This document shows positions 1 to 13,589 of a stretch of 64,000 nucleotides of DNA, one piece after another. The notes beneath the pieces are model-generated. The model was not told the origin of the DNA and made no database searches. It saw only the letters and a program-made list of their open reading frames with translations. Each line of letters starts with the position of its first letter. The stretch's first letter is position 1. Position numbers and translations under genes: made by a program. The stretch is from Plectrocnemia conspersa (taxonomy: Eukaryota; Arthropoda; Insecta; Trichoptera; Polycentropodidae): assembly GCA_009617715.1 (NCBI GenBank), contig VTFK01000288.1:124001-188000 (forward strand), read 5' to 3'.

Positions 1-320
1 TTTTCGATGTGGCAACACCCATGACTGGTTAGCTGGTGATTGATCGCCCAACGAAATATTGTCTGGAAGATATATGACCGCGGGGCGGGTGGCTTGGAAA
101 TGGATGTTTCCTCATTCGTAAATGCATTTTTACGACCACCGAAATAACCACTACACTAGCGTTATGATACTGTTTTATAACTTTACGGCGTCTCAACGCA
201 ATATATGCGAAAATAAATTAAATTATTGCGTTAATGGCATGCCCATACCACCGTGTGATGATCCTGCATCCTTGCGGTCGTGTAGTCAAGATCAGTCGAC
301 CGTAAGAAATGCAGACTGAG
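1..320. other. GC-richer block at the left edge
   Basis: This block is clearly less A+T-rich than the sequence after it and has no recognisable coding sequence. A 65-codon open frame at 122-319 shows no known domain and reads like chance. Such blocks recur through the window and may be conserved non-coding DNA, but that is inference from composition alone. The block is cut by the window edge. Confidence 0.3.
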
Positions 321-1245
321 GTGTTATGGTGCAATAACAATTATTTAGTATTATTTTTATGTTACAAACATTTTCTTATTTCTTAACACAAGATTAGGTT
401 TAGATAATGTACAATTTCCTATAGTTTACAAGTGTAAAAGATGTTCAAGTAAAATCAATTTGCAATATTTTTTTCTATAAATAAGACTCATTATATAATA
501 TTATGTATAAAAAAACTATACTGAAAAATTACATGTTATACTGTATTACAAAATAGTTATTTATAAGATAAAAACAGCAAAATTTGTTAGTAATATTTTG
601 CCCTTATCAAATGTACCTGTTTTTTAGTGGGATAAGATATTACCACCTAAGCCAGTAGCGACTATTTTAACATCAATGTAAAAAATATAAGGACCCTTCT
701 TATATTTTTTATGTAAATATAATAAAAAAACAAAACTATGCCATAACTAATATAAACTATTTTTTTAGTCTACAATATAATACAATAGGAATATAAATAT
801 AATAATTACAATATCTAGCAATAAACGATTATGCTAGATTAATTGTTTGTAAATATAGTAGTGTTACTAAGCTAAACTGAATTATAAATTTATTAGTAAT
901 AAAAATATTGAGCTACAAAGTAACGAGGAAATGTTTATTTAATACAGATTTAATCCCTCTCAACATTCTCTTAGCAATTTAGGATGGAAATAATTTAACA
1001 TTACTTTTCAATGAATACAAAGTAAACATTTTTATGTTTTACAGAAGAATGTCTAGTGTTCATTGTTTGAGCTTTTTAAAAGTAATAAAATATAATAATG
1101 GATCTTAAACGTATGATGATTTATCAGTATTAAATTACAAAATTAAAATATTCTATTTTAAAAGAAAATGACGGATAAATAACTTTTAAATTGCCATTTC
1201 ATGTAACTCAAATAATACAATATATAAAAAGCAAAAAAATTATTA
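321..1245. other. AT-rich spacer
   Basis: Very A+T-rich sequence with poly-A and poly-T runs. I see no gene, splice-site pair or repeat structure in it. It ends at the target-site duplication of the hAT element. Confidence 0.5.
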
Positions 1246-1253
1246 CATACAAT
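1246..1253. repeat. hAT target-site duplication, left copy
   Basis: The 8-bp sequence CATACAAT directly precedes the CAG end of the hAT element and is repeated exactly at 3443-3450. Confidence 0.93.
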
Positions 1254-3442
1254 CAGTGGCGTACGGTAAGTGTTAATATTGGGTGTGCTATAAAAAATAA
1301 AAAAAACGTACATTTTTTCATTTTTATTAGCCGAGGTTTTGGCATGCCTAAACTGCCTTACAGCTTTTTCCCATATATAAATAAATAAATAAACATCAAA
1401 CCTAATCTAAAATATTATTATATAAAAATATCTAATTTCCAATAAACATAAAATTATAATGATTTATATATAAAATCTAATCTTCTTTCTTTGATCATAA
1501 TTTTTTCTATCACGCTGTCATAAAAAGTGCTCTTCTTTTTAATATCCATAAGGATCCCTTTTTTTATTGAAATCAAGCTAAGGCTACATAGCCTTTCTTG
1601 GCCTTGGGTACTTCGATAACAATTATTAATTCGTTTCAGAGCAGAAAATTAACGTTCTGCTGAAGCAGTACTGCTTGGAAGAGTTAATATTAGTTTGCCA
1701 AATTTATCTATTTCCTGAAAACCTGACTCAAGATTATTTGTGATCATAAATTGTACAAGCTCATGAACAGATTTCTCTGCAAATTTAGGTAAATGATAAA
1801 GAACAGCAAGCTCATTTTTTAAACTTATATAATCAAATAATGCTCCATAGAATTGTTGCAGTTTGGTAAGTAATTCATTTGGAAGTTTTTCTTTATATTG
1901 CTCATATTTTTCTTTCTCCAGAAGGTGAAAATATTCCAATTTGGACATTGAAGAAAAACGGTTTTCAATTTGCTTACATATATTATCAACTATTGTATTA
2001 AATAGTTGGCTAAACGCGTGCTTTTCTTCAACAAGCAAATCATTACTCAGTCTTGGATAATTTTCTTCCGTTACATGAGAATCCCATAATGTTTCATAAT
2101 TATTTTCCTGTTCATGTCTGAGTTGTTGCAAAATTTCGGTAACTTTCTTACAGCAATATAATATGTCAAAAGATTTGGATTGTAAAATGTTGTATAAAAC
2201 ATCAGTTTTTCCAAAAAGGTTTGAAAATATGTGGAGAAGTTTTCTTGTTTCAAAATCTTCCAAAAAGCTAAGAAAACCTCGTGCTTTTATTACAGTGTCG
2301 GGGTCCCATAGTTCACAATTTTTCACGACGTCTCGAAAAAAGTCCGTAAATTCATTTCTGTATTTTTGCACTGTGTTACTTAACCGTGATGTATAATTCC
2401 ATCTTGTAGGTGTAACAGAAGGAAGTCTTCTAGCTACAAACTCTTGTAAAGCATTAATTCGTTTGGAAGATTTCGAAAATAATACAGACAATCCATTTAA
2501 AGTTTGAAAGAATGATTTGCACACTTTTATATTGGAAAGACCTTGTTGTAATGTTAAATTCAACATATGAACATAGCAGTGTGTAAAAATGGCCAGTGGA
2601 TAAACTTCGAGTACTTTGGCTTGCAAACCATTAATATGCCCACTCATTACACTCGCCCCATCATAAGTCTGTCCAACTAATTTTTCTTGAATTTGAAATT
2701 CTTCAATTATATTTACAACGTGGCAAAATAAGCCATCGGCTGTTTTATCAGAGCTAACGTCTGTAAAGCCAATAAACCGCTTTGTATATTCTCATTTATT
2801 GTCTTTATGCTTCATAAATAAATTGGGAAGAGGTGGACGTGGTTTGCCAATTTTGATGATCTTCAATTTAATTTCATAACTTCTTTTTGAAAATGGATTA
2901 TTCAAAATATCTTCAACAGTATTCTTCATCATTATTGGGGTAAATAAAAAAATATAATCTAGAATAGAAAATTAAGTATTGATCATATGTAAATAAGATA
3001 ATAAACTATTTTACGCCAAAATATAAAAAAATGAGTGACCTGTTATTGTGATATAATGTAATAAAAAAGCAGCGACGGACGCAAGAGTTTTTGAAGTACG
3101 TGCACCAAATTCGAGACCAATTTACTACTGAGCGCTGCCAGCCGACAGATCGACTTCAGCCGTTAAATCTCGGAACAGTTTACTTTAGTCGGCCGCCGCA
3201 CTCAAGGTCGGCGCGCCACATGAGTAATACATAGCGTGTCGGTCGCGCGGAAACTTTTAGAGCGACTGACAAATACCAATGCATACTATACACTGCATAT
3301 TAAAATTTGATAATTTTGCATACTACTGTATGCAAAATAATGTCGCTTTATGCCCTAAATTTTCTAAATTTCTAAATTTATATTTTAGATGGTTTTTCGG
3401 GTGTGCGCCGCACACCTAGCACACCCTGAATATACGCCTCTG
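1254..3442 (-). mobile_element. hAT DNA transposon, complete ends, non-functional
   Basis: Both ends are intact. The left end starts CAGTGGCGTA at 1254 and the right end, read on the minus strand from 3442, starts CAGAGGCGTA. A second shared stretch, GGGTGTGCTA, follows inside each end. The element is flanked by a perfect 8-bp direct repeat, CATACAAT, at 1246-1253 and 3443-3450, the target duplication length typical of hAT elements. The interior holds a broken transposase frame on the minus strand (1454-2932) and a GC-richer promoter-proximal segment (about 3060-3240). At 2189 bp it is shorter than autonomous elements of this type, consistent with the internal deletion in the coding region. 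The intact target duplication beside a dead transposase suggests the element was mobilised in trans, or decayed after insertion. Confidence 0.93.
1454..2932 (-). pseudogene. hAT transposase pseudogene (zinc finger MYM-type 1-like)
   Basis: One minus-strand frame runs from an ATG at 2932 to a stop at 1454-1456. It is broken by a TGA at 2792-2794 (codon 47) and a TAA at 1649-1651 (codon 428). The N-terminus (TPIMMKNTVEDILNNPF, starting just upstream of the ATG) resembles the leader of insect ZMYM1-like hAT proteins. After codon 47 the frame passes straight to the DUF4371-like segment (GFTDVSSDKTADGL, then GQTYDGASVMSG), so the usual zinc finger (TTF type) and the first part of the catalytic region are missing. 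This is an internal deletion close to the first stop. The C-terminal dimerisation region is recognisable (LPSSTASAER, then a stop, then FSALKRI). The second stop falls where a serine or cysteine is usual. In the family the protein cuts and rejoins DNA at the terminal repeats; this copy cannot make it. Confidence 0.88.
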
Positions 3443-3450
3443 CATACAAT
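3443..3450. repeat. hAT target-site duplication, right copy
   Basis: Exact second copy of CATACAAT, directly after the hAT element ends at 3442. Confidence 0.93.
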
Positions 3451-3870
3451 ATGACGTGACTCTTTAGAGTTGATTATCTATAGCGTGTGCCTTCGTCTGC
3501 CCGAGTGTCACAACTTTTCTACTGCTAGTTTGAGACAGCTCTGGCGAATAGCAGATGAAGATGTTGCTGGACCAATTGCATCGCTTATTGGACACACCCA
3601 CAAAATGTATTACGCCTTAAAAGTAAGACTTTTAACAAAGGGGTAAAAATAGCAATAGTCATTTTACGCAACGTACGACGGTTCCCGGATGCTCCCATCC
3701 ACTTCCTCAGGTCGTGTGTAAGCCGAGTTCAGGTCATTAGGTAACGCAGGGTAGAAAGCATTGTCTATCGCGCATCCTTTCCAAACAAAGAGTAGTGTTT
3801 CCAGTACAGGGTGAAAGCGACAGATTTGACAACAGGTAGTCTGGTAAATAATAACAATTAATAACATAAT
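3451..3870. other. Moderately GC-rich unique sequence next to the hAT element
   Basis: Mixed-composition DNA beyond the target duplication. The minus strand carries a 67-codon open frame (3664-3867) with no family I recognise. It could be a fragment of an old coding sequence or conserved non-coding DNA. Confidence 0.25.
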
Positions 3871-4520
3871 TGCTTAGTCCTGATATTTTTTATTATTATT
3901 TTGACTTATTTTCCAAAGAAATTGTTATTTTTATTCACTGATAAATCAGTTATAGCATTTGAATCAAATTTAGATTTTCATTGAAATTTTGGATTCTTAT
4001 TAATAGCTTAACGCCCCTTGTACTAAATCGATATCAACATCATGTTTGTGATGACAATTCTTATAATAGTGTTTTACTCGCAAAATATTTATTTTTACGG
4101 AAAACAGAACTTTGTGGAACTATCCGTTAAAATATGGGTCTGCCAGATTACCTTAAAAATATAAAGTTAAGACCCCTACAAATGAAACATACCAGAAAAG
4201 GTTAAATGCTCGAAAGCAAAAATTAAAAATTATATCTACCATAACAGCCAGATGAGAGATGCGGAAAACACAAACAGAACGACCAGCCTTACAATATATA
4301 ATATAAGCCTCGATGTATAATGTACTATAATAAATATATGAAAATTGTAGATCAGTACATAGTTACCTAATATTTAAAAAAAAAACAATGGAATGAATAA
4401 AAAATTTAGTTTTTTTGTTTATTTTCACGCGCATTGTTTAATTCGTTTAGTGTCTATCAAAATCTAAATCGTAACAGCAAAATTCAATTCAAAGATTTTA
4501 TTTTGCGTAAGGGTGAATGC
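3871..4520. other. AT-rich spacer
   Basis: No coding signal, repeat or RNA gene is visible. The block leads up to a possible initiator at 4525. Confidence 0.4.
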
Positions 4521-4527
4521 AGAATTC

Positions 4528-4781
4528 AGTGAAATCTATCGATTGCCTAAATCTTGCCGTCTAAAAAATCAATAAAAATAAAAAGTGGAGAAAATGTGTG
4601 AGAAAAAAAAATGTGCAATTCCTTTTCATATTGACGAGTGTTTTTATACGTAGCAAAAAATATTAAAATAGATAAAAAGTGTAAATAATAAAAATCAATA
4701 GTGATATAGTGTGGTTTATGTGTAATGAAAAAAAAAGTGTCCGTGACAGTTGTATGCAGAAAGAGGATGCTGAAAAATTTG
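4528..4781 (+). other. Candidate first exon with 5' UTR-like sequence and a strong donor
   Basis: A TTCAGT initiator-like motif lies at 4525-4530 (A+1 at 4528). It is followed by A-rich sequence with many AAAAGTG and GTG words, a texture common in insect 5' leaders. An ATG at 4725 opens a 19-codon frame (MKKKVSVTVVCRKRMLKNL) that stays open to a consensus donor, TTG|GTAAGTGC, at 4781|4782. No domain can be judged from so short a piece, and the frame could be an upstream ORF. If real, it is the first exon of another plus-strand gene or a distal alternative first exon of the gene starting near 28.6 kb. Without transcript data it remains a guess. Confidence 0.28.
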
Positions 4782-7700
4782 GTAAGTGCAAATTATATTA
4801 TATTATAAGCGGATATTCTGTATAAATCGTTTATACAAAAAAATATGGGAGCATTTAATCATACATATTATTAAATATTAAATAACTAGCTTGTTGCCAT
4901 TGCAACCATTTTCAATTTACACAAAATATTATAAATGAAAAATGCATATTTATTCGTTCATGATTTTATTCCTCAGAGATTCTTTTAAGCGCAATAATAT
5001 TATTTTTCTCAAATAAACTAATACGGCGATAATTTATCCGAATTGTAGCTTTTTCCCCTAGCTTACTAATCTTTAAATCATAGGTTTTCTAAATCGTGAG
5101 GAAATATCAAAATAACAAACACCCGGTAAAAATGTTTGTAAGTTAACAGATGCTATTTCTTGAAAGTTCTTTGATTATTGTCTTATCTAATTTATCTACA
5201 TATACCGTAACGGGTTTACTTTTAAATTTTGTAATAATGTATATAATTGTAAGTGGAAAAACTTGATGTGGTATTAACCGTGGATGTTTCGATTTATTTT
5301 GATTGATTTTATTTTTATAAAGCAAAACAGTTTTGATCCTGAAATTTATTTCTGTTCAAGGAGTACAATTTTAAAGATGAAATCAATGATTATGATTTAT
5401 ACATTTCATTTCTCTTTTAAGAATTTATTTTTTATTTTTTTTATTTGATATCATATAGAAATATAATAGTATCATCTTTCATTATCTTGTAGAAGCAAAC
5501 TTGATAGTATTCCAGTATTTTTTTATTATGGCCATTAAACAATGTTCTTTTAAGACTCATACACTATTCCACGGGCGTTAAACTGTTAATATCTGAATAC
5601 AAATTTAATAGATTGGGATCTTCCCCATCTCTTTAATTTGTTAGGCCTTACGTTCTAGACAAGGTGTATTTCTTTTTATTTGTTCGTTAGAATAACATCT
5701 AAATTGTTTTTTAATGATTTTAAAAATATCATATAGAAACTGAAATATATGTCATTTTTAATATAATGTAGGATACTCAATATATTAAACCGTTTTCTGT
5801 ACTTTATTTTTATAAATCTTCACAAAAAAAAATATTTTTTGGTGTTTTTTGATAAAACATAAAATACAGATCCATTTGATTTCTGAGTAATACTGGTTCA
5901 TTAAAAATATATTGTGAAGTTTTATAATTATATGTTTATTGCGTCTTATTTTTCACATTATTCGAATAAAATGAAGTTTAATAGATTAATATTAAAATTA
6001 AAATTCTCACTTCTATATTTTTTTTATTTTTGATATTTTTATAAATGATAAAAATATATGTAATATATAGTGAATATTTTTATAATATTAAGAAACAGAT
6101 TACAGAGCGTCAAGTTATAAAGGAATTTTAGGCTCCCGTATTTGATAATTGTGAATAATAGACTGTTGCTACTTTACATTTCCCATATTTCAAACAAGAT
6201 AAAGATTAAAAACCTATGTGCAATATTAAAAAAACTAGATTTAAATTCGTATACAGGCAAATTTTATGGCTTAAATCTATGGAAAGATACACCGCGGAGT
6301 GACTTTTTATTATATGATTATTAATCTAGTTCTTAGATTACAGACCCACCCTTTCTTATGCAATGGTATTTAGAAAAATATGTGGTTGTAAAATATCCGT
6401 GAAAATATATTTTTTAACAAAAAGAGGCTCTATGAATATTCTTTAGAAATCAGCAATTGTATCAAAGAATAATATTTCTGGATTAGCCATTATTTCAATA
6501 AATAGTTCTCAAAGGAAAAGAATCATATAAATTATTATAATACGATCATTTAAATTAATGCTTTAATGAGCTATAAAAATTATCTAAAAAGTAGATATTT
6601 AATTACTTCACAATATTTATAAAAAGCAAACACAAATTAAAATTTAATTGCTATCTATTTAATTTTTATTTTAAATGTTATTAAAATACTTGATACGATT
6701 TGTTTTAACGGTATTATTATGACAATTGAGTTACTTTTAACAAGTGTATTATGTCTAGATAACTATTTTTGTAAATCGATAGTGTTATCATAATTAATAA
6801 TGTCTGATACTATGTAACTAAGTAAATAATGGAGATGATTTATAATGCACCTATAAAGGGCACTTGATTTTATAATCGTTCAAGATTCATTGGTATATTA
6901 TGTTTAATTACTGTTGTAAGTTTTATTTCATATAATTCATCATTAGATGCAGTATAAATTATTCATATGAAGTTTGATTTATTATATTTTATAAATGATA
7001 TATTTATAACGTTCATAAAATATATTACTATAACTGTGATTTTTTAAATTGTATATGTAGATTGATAAATACGTTTTTGGAATTAATGCAGAATTTGCAG
7101 TATTGAAACAGTAAAAATAATAATTCATGTATTACACAAATCGTTGTCTTGTGCTTATAATTAATCGATTTTGTTTTATAGCAGACTTGCTTGAAGTTAT
7201 CACTTAATACATTAGTAGAAAATCTTTAAATAGAATATTATCTATAAGTATGTCCAAAAATAATAAAATCTAAAAAATAAATTACCTATATTTTAAATAT
7301 ATTTTATTACTATAGCTTTCATTTTTAAGTATATAGGTATATAAAGCAGCAACTGAGCTTACAATTTATTATTCACACAGAAGCTTATTTAACTAATTAA
7401 CCAGTCTATTCATTCAGTGCATAATTGCATCAATCGAGCGACACAACACTACATTGCCACCCACACCTAACCATACATTGACGTCACATTTCACCAATCC
7501 AAAAGACCCAGCCAGATTGATATCTCCCATAATTTAATAATGAGCTCAATTAGGTCTCATGTTAATTTTAACGGCCACACACACACATCAATCTACAAAA
7601 TACAATGGTTCAGAGGACACATTTGCATAGTACGTTCATTGGTATTGTCTTTTGAATAATGTATGACTATATCGTCATTTGAATGGATGAAAAATATGTT

Positions 7701-10599
7701 ACCATTTATTCATAATCTATTTCTATTGGGTGCATACACCTTGAACCTTTGAAATATACCGGCCCATAACTAAATATAGTTTAACTTTTAACGAGTGTCT
7801 ACTACTGGAAACCGTAAGCTCGCGTTGTTATGTTCATTTCAAGAATTCGACGTCAGTTATACGTAAACATTTAATTTACGACTAGAGCTTTATGTGTTAT
7901 GTGCGAAATCAAATTTATGCCGCTCTTCCTGTGATTCCAGCGGAGGATTATGTCTTTATACGATGCAGACATAAAATCAATGTTACTAGACAACATAAAT
8001 TATGAATGAATAAAATGAGAATAATTTACAAGTTTGTATAATTATATACATTAATACAAATTTTGTATATAATTCTTATAGTATATAAAGATTTTTAAAA
8101 TTTTTTTTGTATTATATTCAAAGGCCAAATTAGTGTTTTGAGATGATTTTTTTATGAATATTAAGCACCGTTCAGAAATAATAGAATTGAGAACAAGAGC
8201 AATGTCAACTAATGCAGTTACGTGATAATATGATTTTTTGCAATTTTTAAATGTTGATTTTCAAAGACTAAAGTCACGTAAAAGCTCTACAAACATGGAC
8301 TAGATTCTAAATATAATTATAATATAACGGTCTTGAACGGAAATATTTTCCTATAGTGCAAATACTTAACTCTTTCAAGACTATCTGTTCTTTTTTAATT
8401 GTTCGTTTAAACAAATATATCTTATAACGGGTTTAACAGTTATATGTATTTCTGTAGATAGAATAATTAATAAATTATAATATAATATGCTATTCAAATT
8501 TGGCAGTGATTACAATTAAATTTTAACTTTGTTACAATTCAATATTTTATCTGTTGCTGCCATTATTATTATATTTTTATTTTGGGTGGCGCATAATAGT
8601 AAAATATATTTAATATACTGATATCTATTATAGTATATTTTTAAGGATAAATTTAAATACACGTACATATCTAAAATAAGTTTATCTTATGATTTAATAA
8701 TCGTATTTATAAAATCGCTTCGTTTTTCTTGACCACTTTCTTAATACATTTATTTGCAAAAAATCACAAACAGACGTGTTAAGCAGAAAAAGTAGGTGTA
8801 TTAGTTTTCTGCACAATATAAAATGTGTTTTATAGTTTCTTGATGCCTTATTCGCCTAATTTTCTGGTGGGATTGTGGCAAGTAAACCTCTAAAGGATAA
8901 TGCATTTTTATTTAACGAAATCTCTTATACACAATAGCAATTTTATTTTAATGGATAAATAATTATTTACAGCAATTAATTGCTGCAATTAAAGTATTTT
9001 TTTATTTAATAGCAAACTAACTTTATACTTTAATTACCATGGCAAATTATTTGTTTCGATTCACTACCTTACACTCGAGAATCAAACCAAGGACCTTTAA
9101 GACGTTAATAAGGGCTTTTGCTTATTTATTTATATTATTTGCTCAATTAAATTATAAGGAAAATATCAAGATTTATTTCATAGGTAAACTAAAAATATCG
9201 TTAATTTTAAAATCTTATTGCTATATTTAAGTATCTCTTTACTAGCAAATATAAATTCTATATAATTTACATCTGATGGATATACGGTCGATTGCAACAA
9301 GAGACTATACTTTATTTATTAGAACATTTTTATTATCCTGTTATTACAAATACACTTTCATATTTCTCTATATATAATATCTTTAGTCTCATGTCTTTAC
9401 GTATTGCAGTAACATGCAATCAGTCGTCAGTAAATCGCTGCTTAATTTAAAAATAGTAGAATGATATGTGCAAATGTCCGTCGCTACCGTTCACCGTTTG
9501 AGAAAAGCTCTTGTGACAGACAAACATGTGAATTTTTTTGTTTGATAGTATAGGTAAAAAAACATATGATTACATTTGAAGACACATATTTTTTAATTCT
9601 AAACATATTTAATAACGGTGTCTATTTGTTAAAAATACTATGTTATTTACTTAGCTTTAAATGTGATGTGAAACAATTTAAATCTATGATTTCAAAGATA
9701 AAAATCACAATGACTTGATGTGTGAGTAGAACTTTAATAAATAATAATGTAGTGACTGTTTCGAACATTTTTTTAAAAATCTCTTTTTTTAAATTTAAAT
9801 TAAAAGTCCATAAGCTATTTGTGAGACACGCCTTTTTTTTCGTATCTTTTGTAATTATTGTTTTGTTGCCCATCTTGAAAGTACGCTTTCACTGAGGAAT
9901 GTGCTAAAGGCGGAATTAAACAAAAACGCAATTGGTTCTAAATTTATTTTCTGCTCAATTCATCCATGTTTAATCGAAAGATCAGTATAAAATATTTTAT
10001 TTGGGTACATATCAGAAGTTTCAGTGAAGAAAAACTCACCACTTTTTTTTCTTTATTTTTTTTGACTTGCTACGAAGAACCAGAGACTAGAGAGACTCAC
10101 ATTTTTAAAACTACGAGGTACTACGACTCTTTCTCACCAAACGATATATATATATTTTTGTGAAATAAACTGTATATCACATAATTTTTCCAGTATTCAA
10201 CTGGCTAAAACTCGTACTACTTGACCATAAATCTTGAAAACCTATTTTTAGTTAAGAGTTTAACATATTTTCACGCATAAAAAATGCGTTATGTGTACAA
10301 AAGTATCAGACAAATCAAACATATAAATTAAGTTGGTTTGCTATATATTTTTGTATTTATTTAGACATAGATACTAAACATACTATTCAATAATTCTAAA
10401 TTATATACATAATAGGCATTAAAGAACAATATTTTAAAAATATTATAAAATATTTTAATTAGTTGAATTTAATGCGATTAAAAAAATGTGGTTGTTCATA
10501 AGGTAATATGTTTCTTATATAGTGCACCTAATTAGACCAACCCTTTCACGACAAAATAAAAAAGAATGATTTTAGCATATGCATTTTTGGTTTAAGGTG
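4782..10599. other. Long AT-rich spacer
   Basis: Mostly very A+T-rich with no recognisable gene. A more complex, C-rich patch at about 7420-7530 and a neighbouring stretch to 7960 stand out as possible conserved non-coding sequence. The short open frames in this region show no domain and have spacer base composition. Confidence 0.45.
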
Positions 10600-11220
10600 G
10601 TTTAACTTCATTTGTTCATATCATCATGGCGGCGAATTAATTTTCAACGCTCAATACACGATCAAGAGTAGCTCCTTTGTAAAAGTCGCAAGTCAAGTGT
10701 CCGATTTAAAATATCATCGCCCCCCAATCAAAAGTTCACGGGGATCCTTTGAAAACAATTTCGTGCTTTGCTCTCGCGTCTTTGAAATTGGATTAAATAC
10801 GTACCACGCGCTTGTTGGCGAAATGTATGCAAAAATATTCCATTAAAACCAAACACCCGTCGCAGATAAAGCCGAAATTTTCAATACGGCCTTTTGTCGG
10901 AGGGATCGATCCACTGCGTTGTATAATTTCACGCGTGCACAAAAGCTTGCATCGCTGCAACAGCGGCGAGATTAATAAAAGCTCGTCGGTGATTCGGAGC
11001 TTTTGTGCTTTTTCGAGTTTCATCATGTATGGCCTCTGTTTTGTTATATTTCGCCACGTCAATATTAATTTTCTAAATCTGCCTGTCTTCCCCTTGACGT
11101 TTCGGCGGCGAGAGTACCTGTCGTTCTATATTAGGGTCGGTTCACATATCAACTCGTCTGCTGGTTTATTTTGTCTGCTCGTTTGAGGGGAGTTGCCATA
11201 TCGAATCTAATCAATATGTG
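10600..11220. promoter_or_regulatory. GC-richer block, possible cis-regulatory module
   Basis: About 600 bp of higher G+C with homeodomain-type cores (AATTAATTTT at 10636-10645, GATTAATAAAAG at 10970-10981) and a TCF-like CCTTTGAA at 10745-10752. Overlapping open frames exist on both strands but show no domain, which fits non-coding sequence. The regulatory role is inferred from composition and motif density only. Confidence 0.3.
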
Positions 11221-13580
11221 TGCTTTTTGCGAGATGGATTCGTCTGAGAGTAAGATAGTAATTTTATTAGTCATTTATGTTAATAATAAAAGGCAGATCC
11301 AAATATAAACGTCTATGTATATTTATTTGCTAATTAGAATTTAATATAATAATGTTTATTATTACATATTATAACAATTCGTTTTATTAAATAAATCTGT
11401 AATATATTAAGGATATATTATTTTATTTTTAGATCCACCTAATTTTAAACCAGGACTTGAAAAATATTTAATAGATTTGTTATCTGTGTGTTTTTAATGA
11501 GCTTTCTTAAACTATTTCATCAGTAACAGTAAATCAATTTATCTTGAACGTCAGTTCATTTCTTCGCCATTTTGTTACATGTTTTCTGTTTTGATGATAA
11601 ATTCAGCAACAGGTATTCTTATTTTTATAATAAAATAAGAGTTAAATACCATTTTAAACACAACTGAGGCTTAATAAATATTGCACGTTTTCTTTATTTT
11701 TGGAGGGTATTTTGTTTACCAAAATAATTGTGATACTTTTGACTAAGTTTTAATGCTACTAAAAACTATAGTCCTAAAAAAATAAAAGATATATCAGTGT
11801 ATTTATTTGTCCAATGATTTGTAATTAAAAATCGTTTAATCATTGGGTATGTCAATCAAATTTTCGTTCTTTAATATTGTAAAGTTCAGTTATAATACAA
11901 CAAATTTGCCTTCCTGCTATTTAAAAAACTTAATTTCAAATTTCGCGAAATTCAACAGAACCAGCAGATTTTTTGCTATTTATTGATTTATATCATTTCA
12001 TTTTTGGGCCCCTCTTATCGTCATTTCGAAAAAGAACCAATATCAGTGGTTTTATTAATTTCTATTATTTTTTATGACGACAGGAATGAATAAATATGAA
12101 TTCGTTCCTATTCAATAATAACATAAAATAACTATAATAGCCGTCAGATGAAGTGCCTAGCCGCGCGACATAGATCGCGTACTCTCTCAGTCTCTTAGCG
12201 ACTGCAAAAGAGGTGTACGGCATTTGATTAACAATACAGAATAAATAAATCACTAATTTATATGCAAGCGCTTGCCTTACATTAAATTCATATAATTAAA
12301 ATATTTTACATTTAAAAAAACATTTACACTCACATACATAAATAAAACTATGTATTTTATTCAGAACTCAACAAGCCAGTGCACCATTGCTCAAATGGCA
12401 AAATACACATTTATTCACAATTGCATACATATACTCATATATATACATACATACATTTTGCCAACCGAGTAAAAAAGTAAGCATTTTCATTTTCAATTTT
12501 TATTGATAAATATCTCTCGTATTATTTGAATGCAGTAGTGATAAGTATTTTTGTGTAGATATTGTTAGTTTTTTGTGGTTTTACATTGTTATATAAATAT
12601 TTCGATAAAGGGATTATTATTAATACTATTTTAGAATCCTTCATCTGATTTATATGTAAAATTATGTGCTGATTGCATGTTTGAATATATTTTAATTAAA
12701 TGATTTACAGCAGCTTCAATTTTGAAATCAAGTTGTAGTTTTATTATGCTGAATATACAGCTGAATTTAGAGCAGGTAGTAAAAATGGGACAGAGATTTA
12801 TGCTTGTCACACAGATAGCATTGTTTTACAATATATATTTAACAACTGACTCCAAGCTTACAAACAATTTTATGTAAGATACAATGTTTAGTTAATACAT
12901 GATAATATTATACAAAAAAATGCTTATTTTTGCATCAAATTTTGCTTTATACTATATTAAGTATTTTCATTAAATTTATTATTAGTAATATTGTAATTAT
13001 GTTTCATAAAATGTTAAATGGTCTATTAACAATTAAACAACTAAACAAACAATATACACAAAAGGTGAAACTTTGTAGTACAACACATTGTTTACAAAAG
13101 ATCATCGTATCATTGTTTAAATTTTATAAATATGAATATTTATTGAAAGAATTAATATTACATTGAGCTGGTATTTGAATGGCATTTTTAAAATATTAAA
13201 TGGTTACTCACAATACAAAATGATGGCGATTCATGGTTACTTAAATTGTGTGCTAAAGTTTTCTTGTACTCTTTCAAATAAATAAGTATTATGACCTATT
13301 TTAATAACTTTGATATGTCAAGTAATTATATTTAAAAGCAAAACATACAGTAAGGTTAATTAAACATTTCCTTTAATAACTGCTATATACAACAACCTCA
13401 ATATTATCGTCAATTAAATTTCTCTCATCTTCCAGATGGTATAATTAATATATGTATATATTATATAATTCCGAGAATTTTATTAGAATATGTAATCACT
13501 CAATCAATGTTGCGTTTATTTGAAGTACTATTTTATTATTAGTATTCTACTATAATTATTAAAAAAATATCAATATTTTT
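11221..13580. other. AT-rich spacer
   Basis: No gene is visible. A short GC-richer patch at about 12130-12230 and CATA-rich simple sequence near 12420-12470 are the only irregularities. Confidence 0.4.
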
Positions 13581-13589
13581 TTAGTCACA

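Noticed and set aside
1261..1270. GGTAAGTG as a splice donor
   Set aside because: It lies within the terminal sequence of the hAT element, which explains it.
10793..11186. Overlapping 124- and 89-codon frames on opposite strands
   Set aside because: Both lack domains. Mutual overlap and the regulatory-like composition argue against coding.
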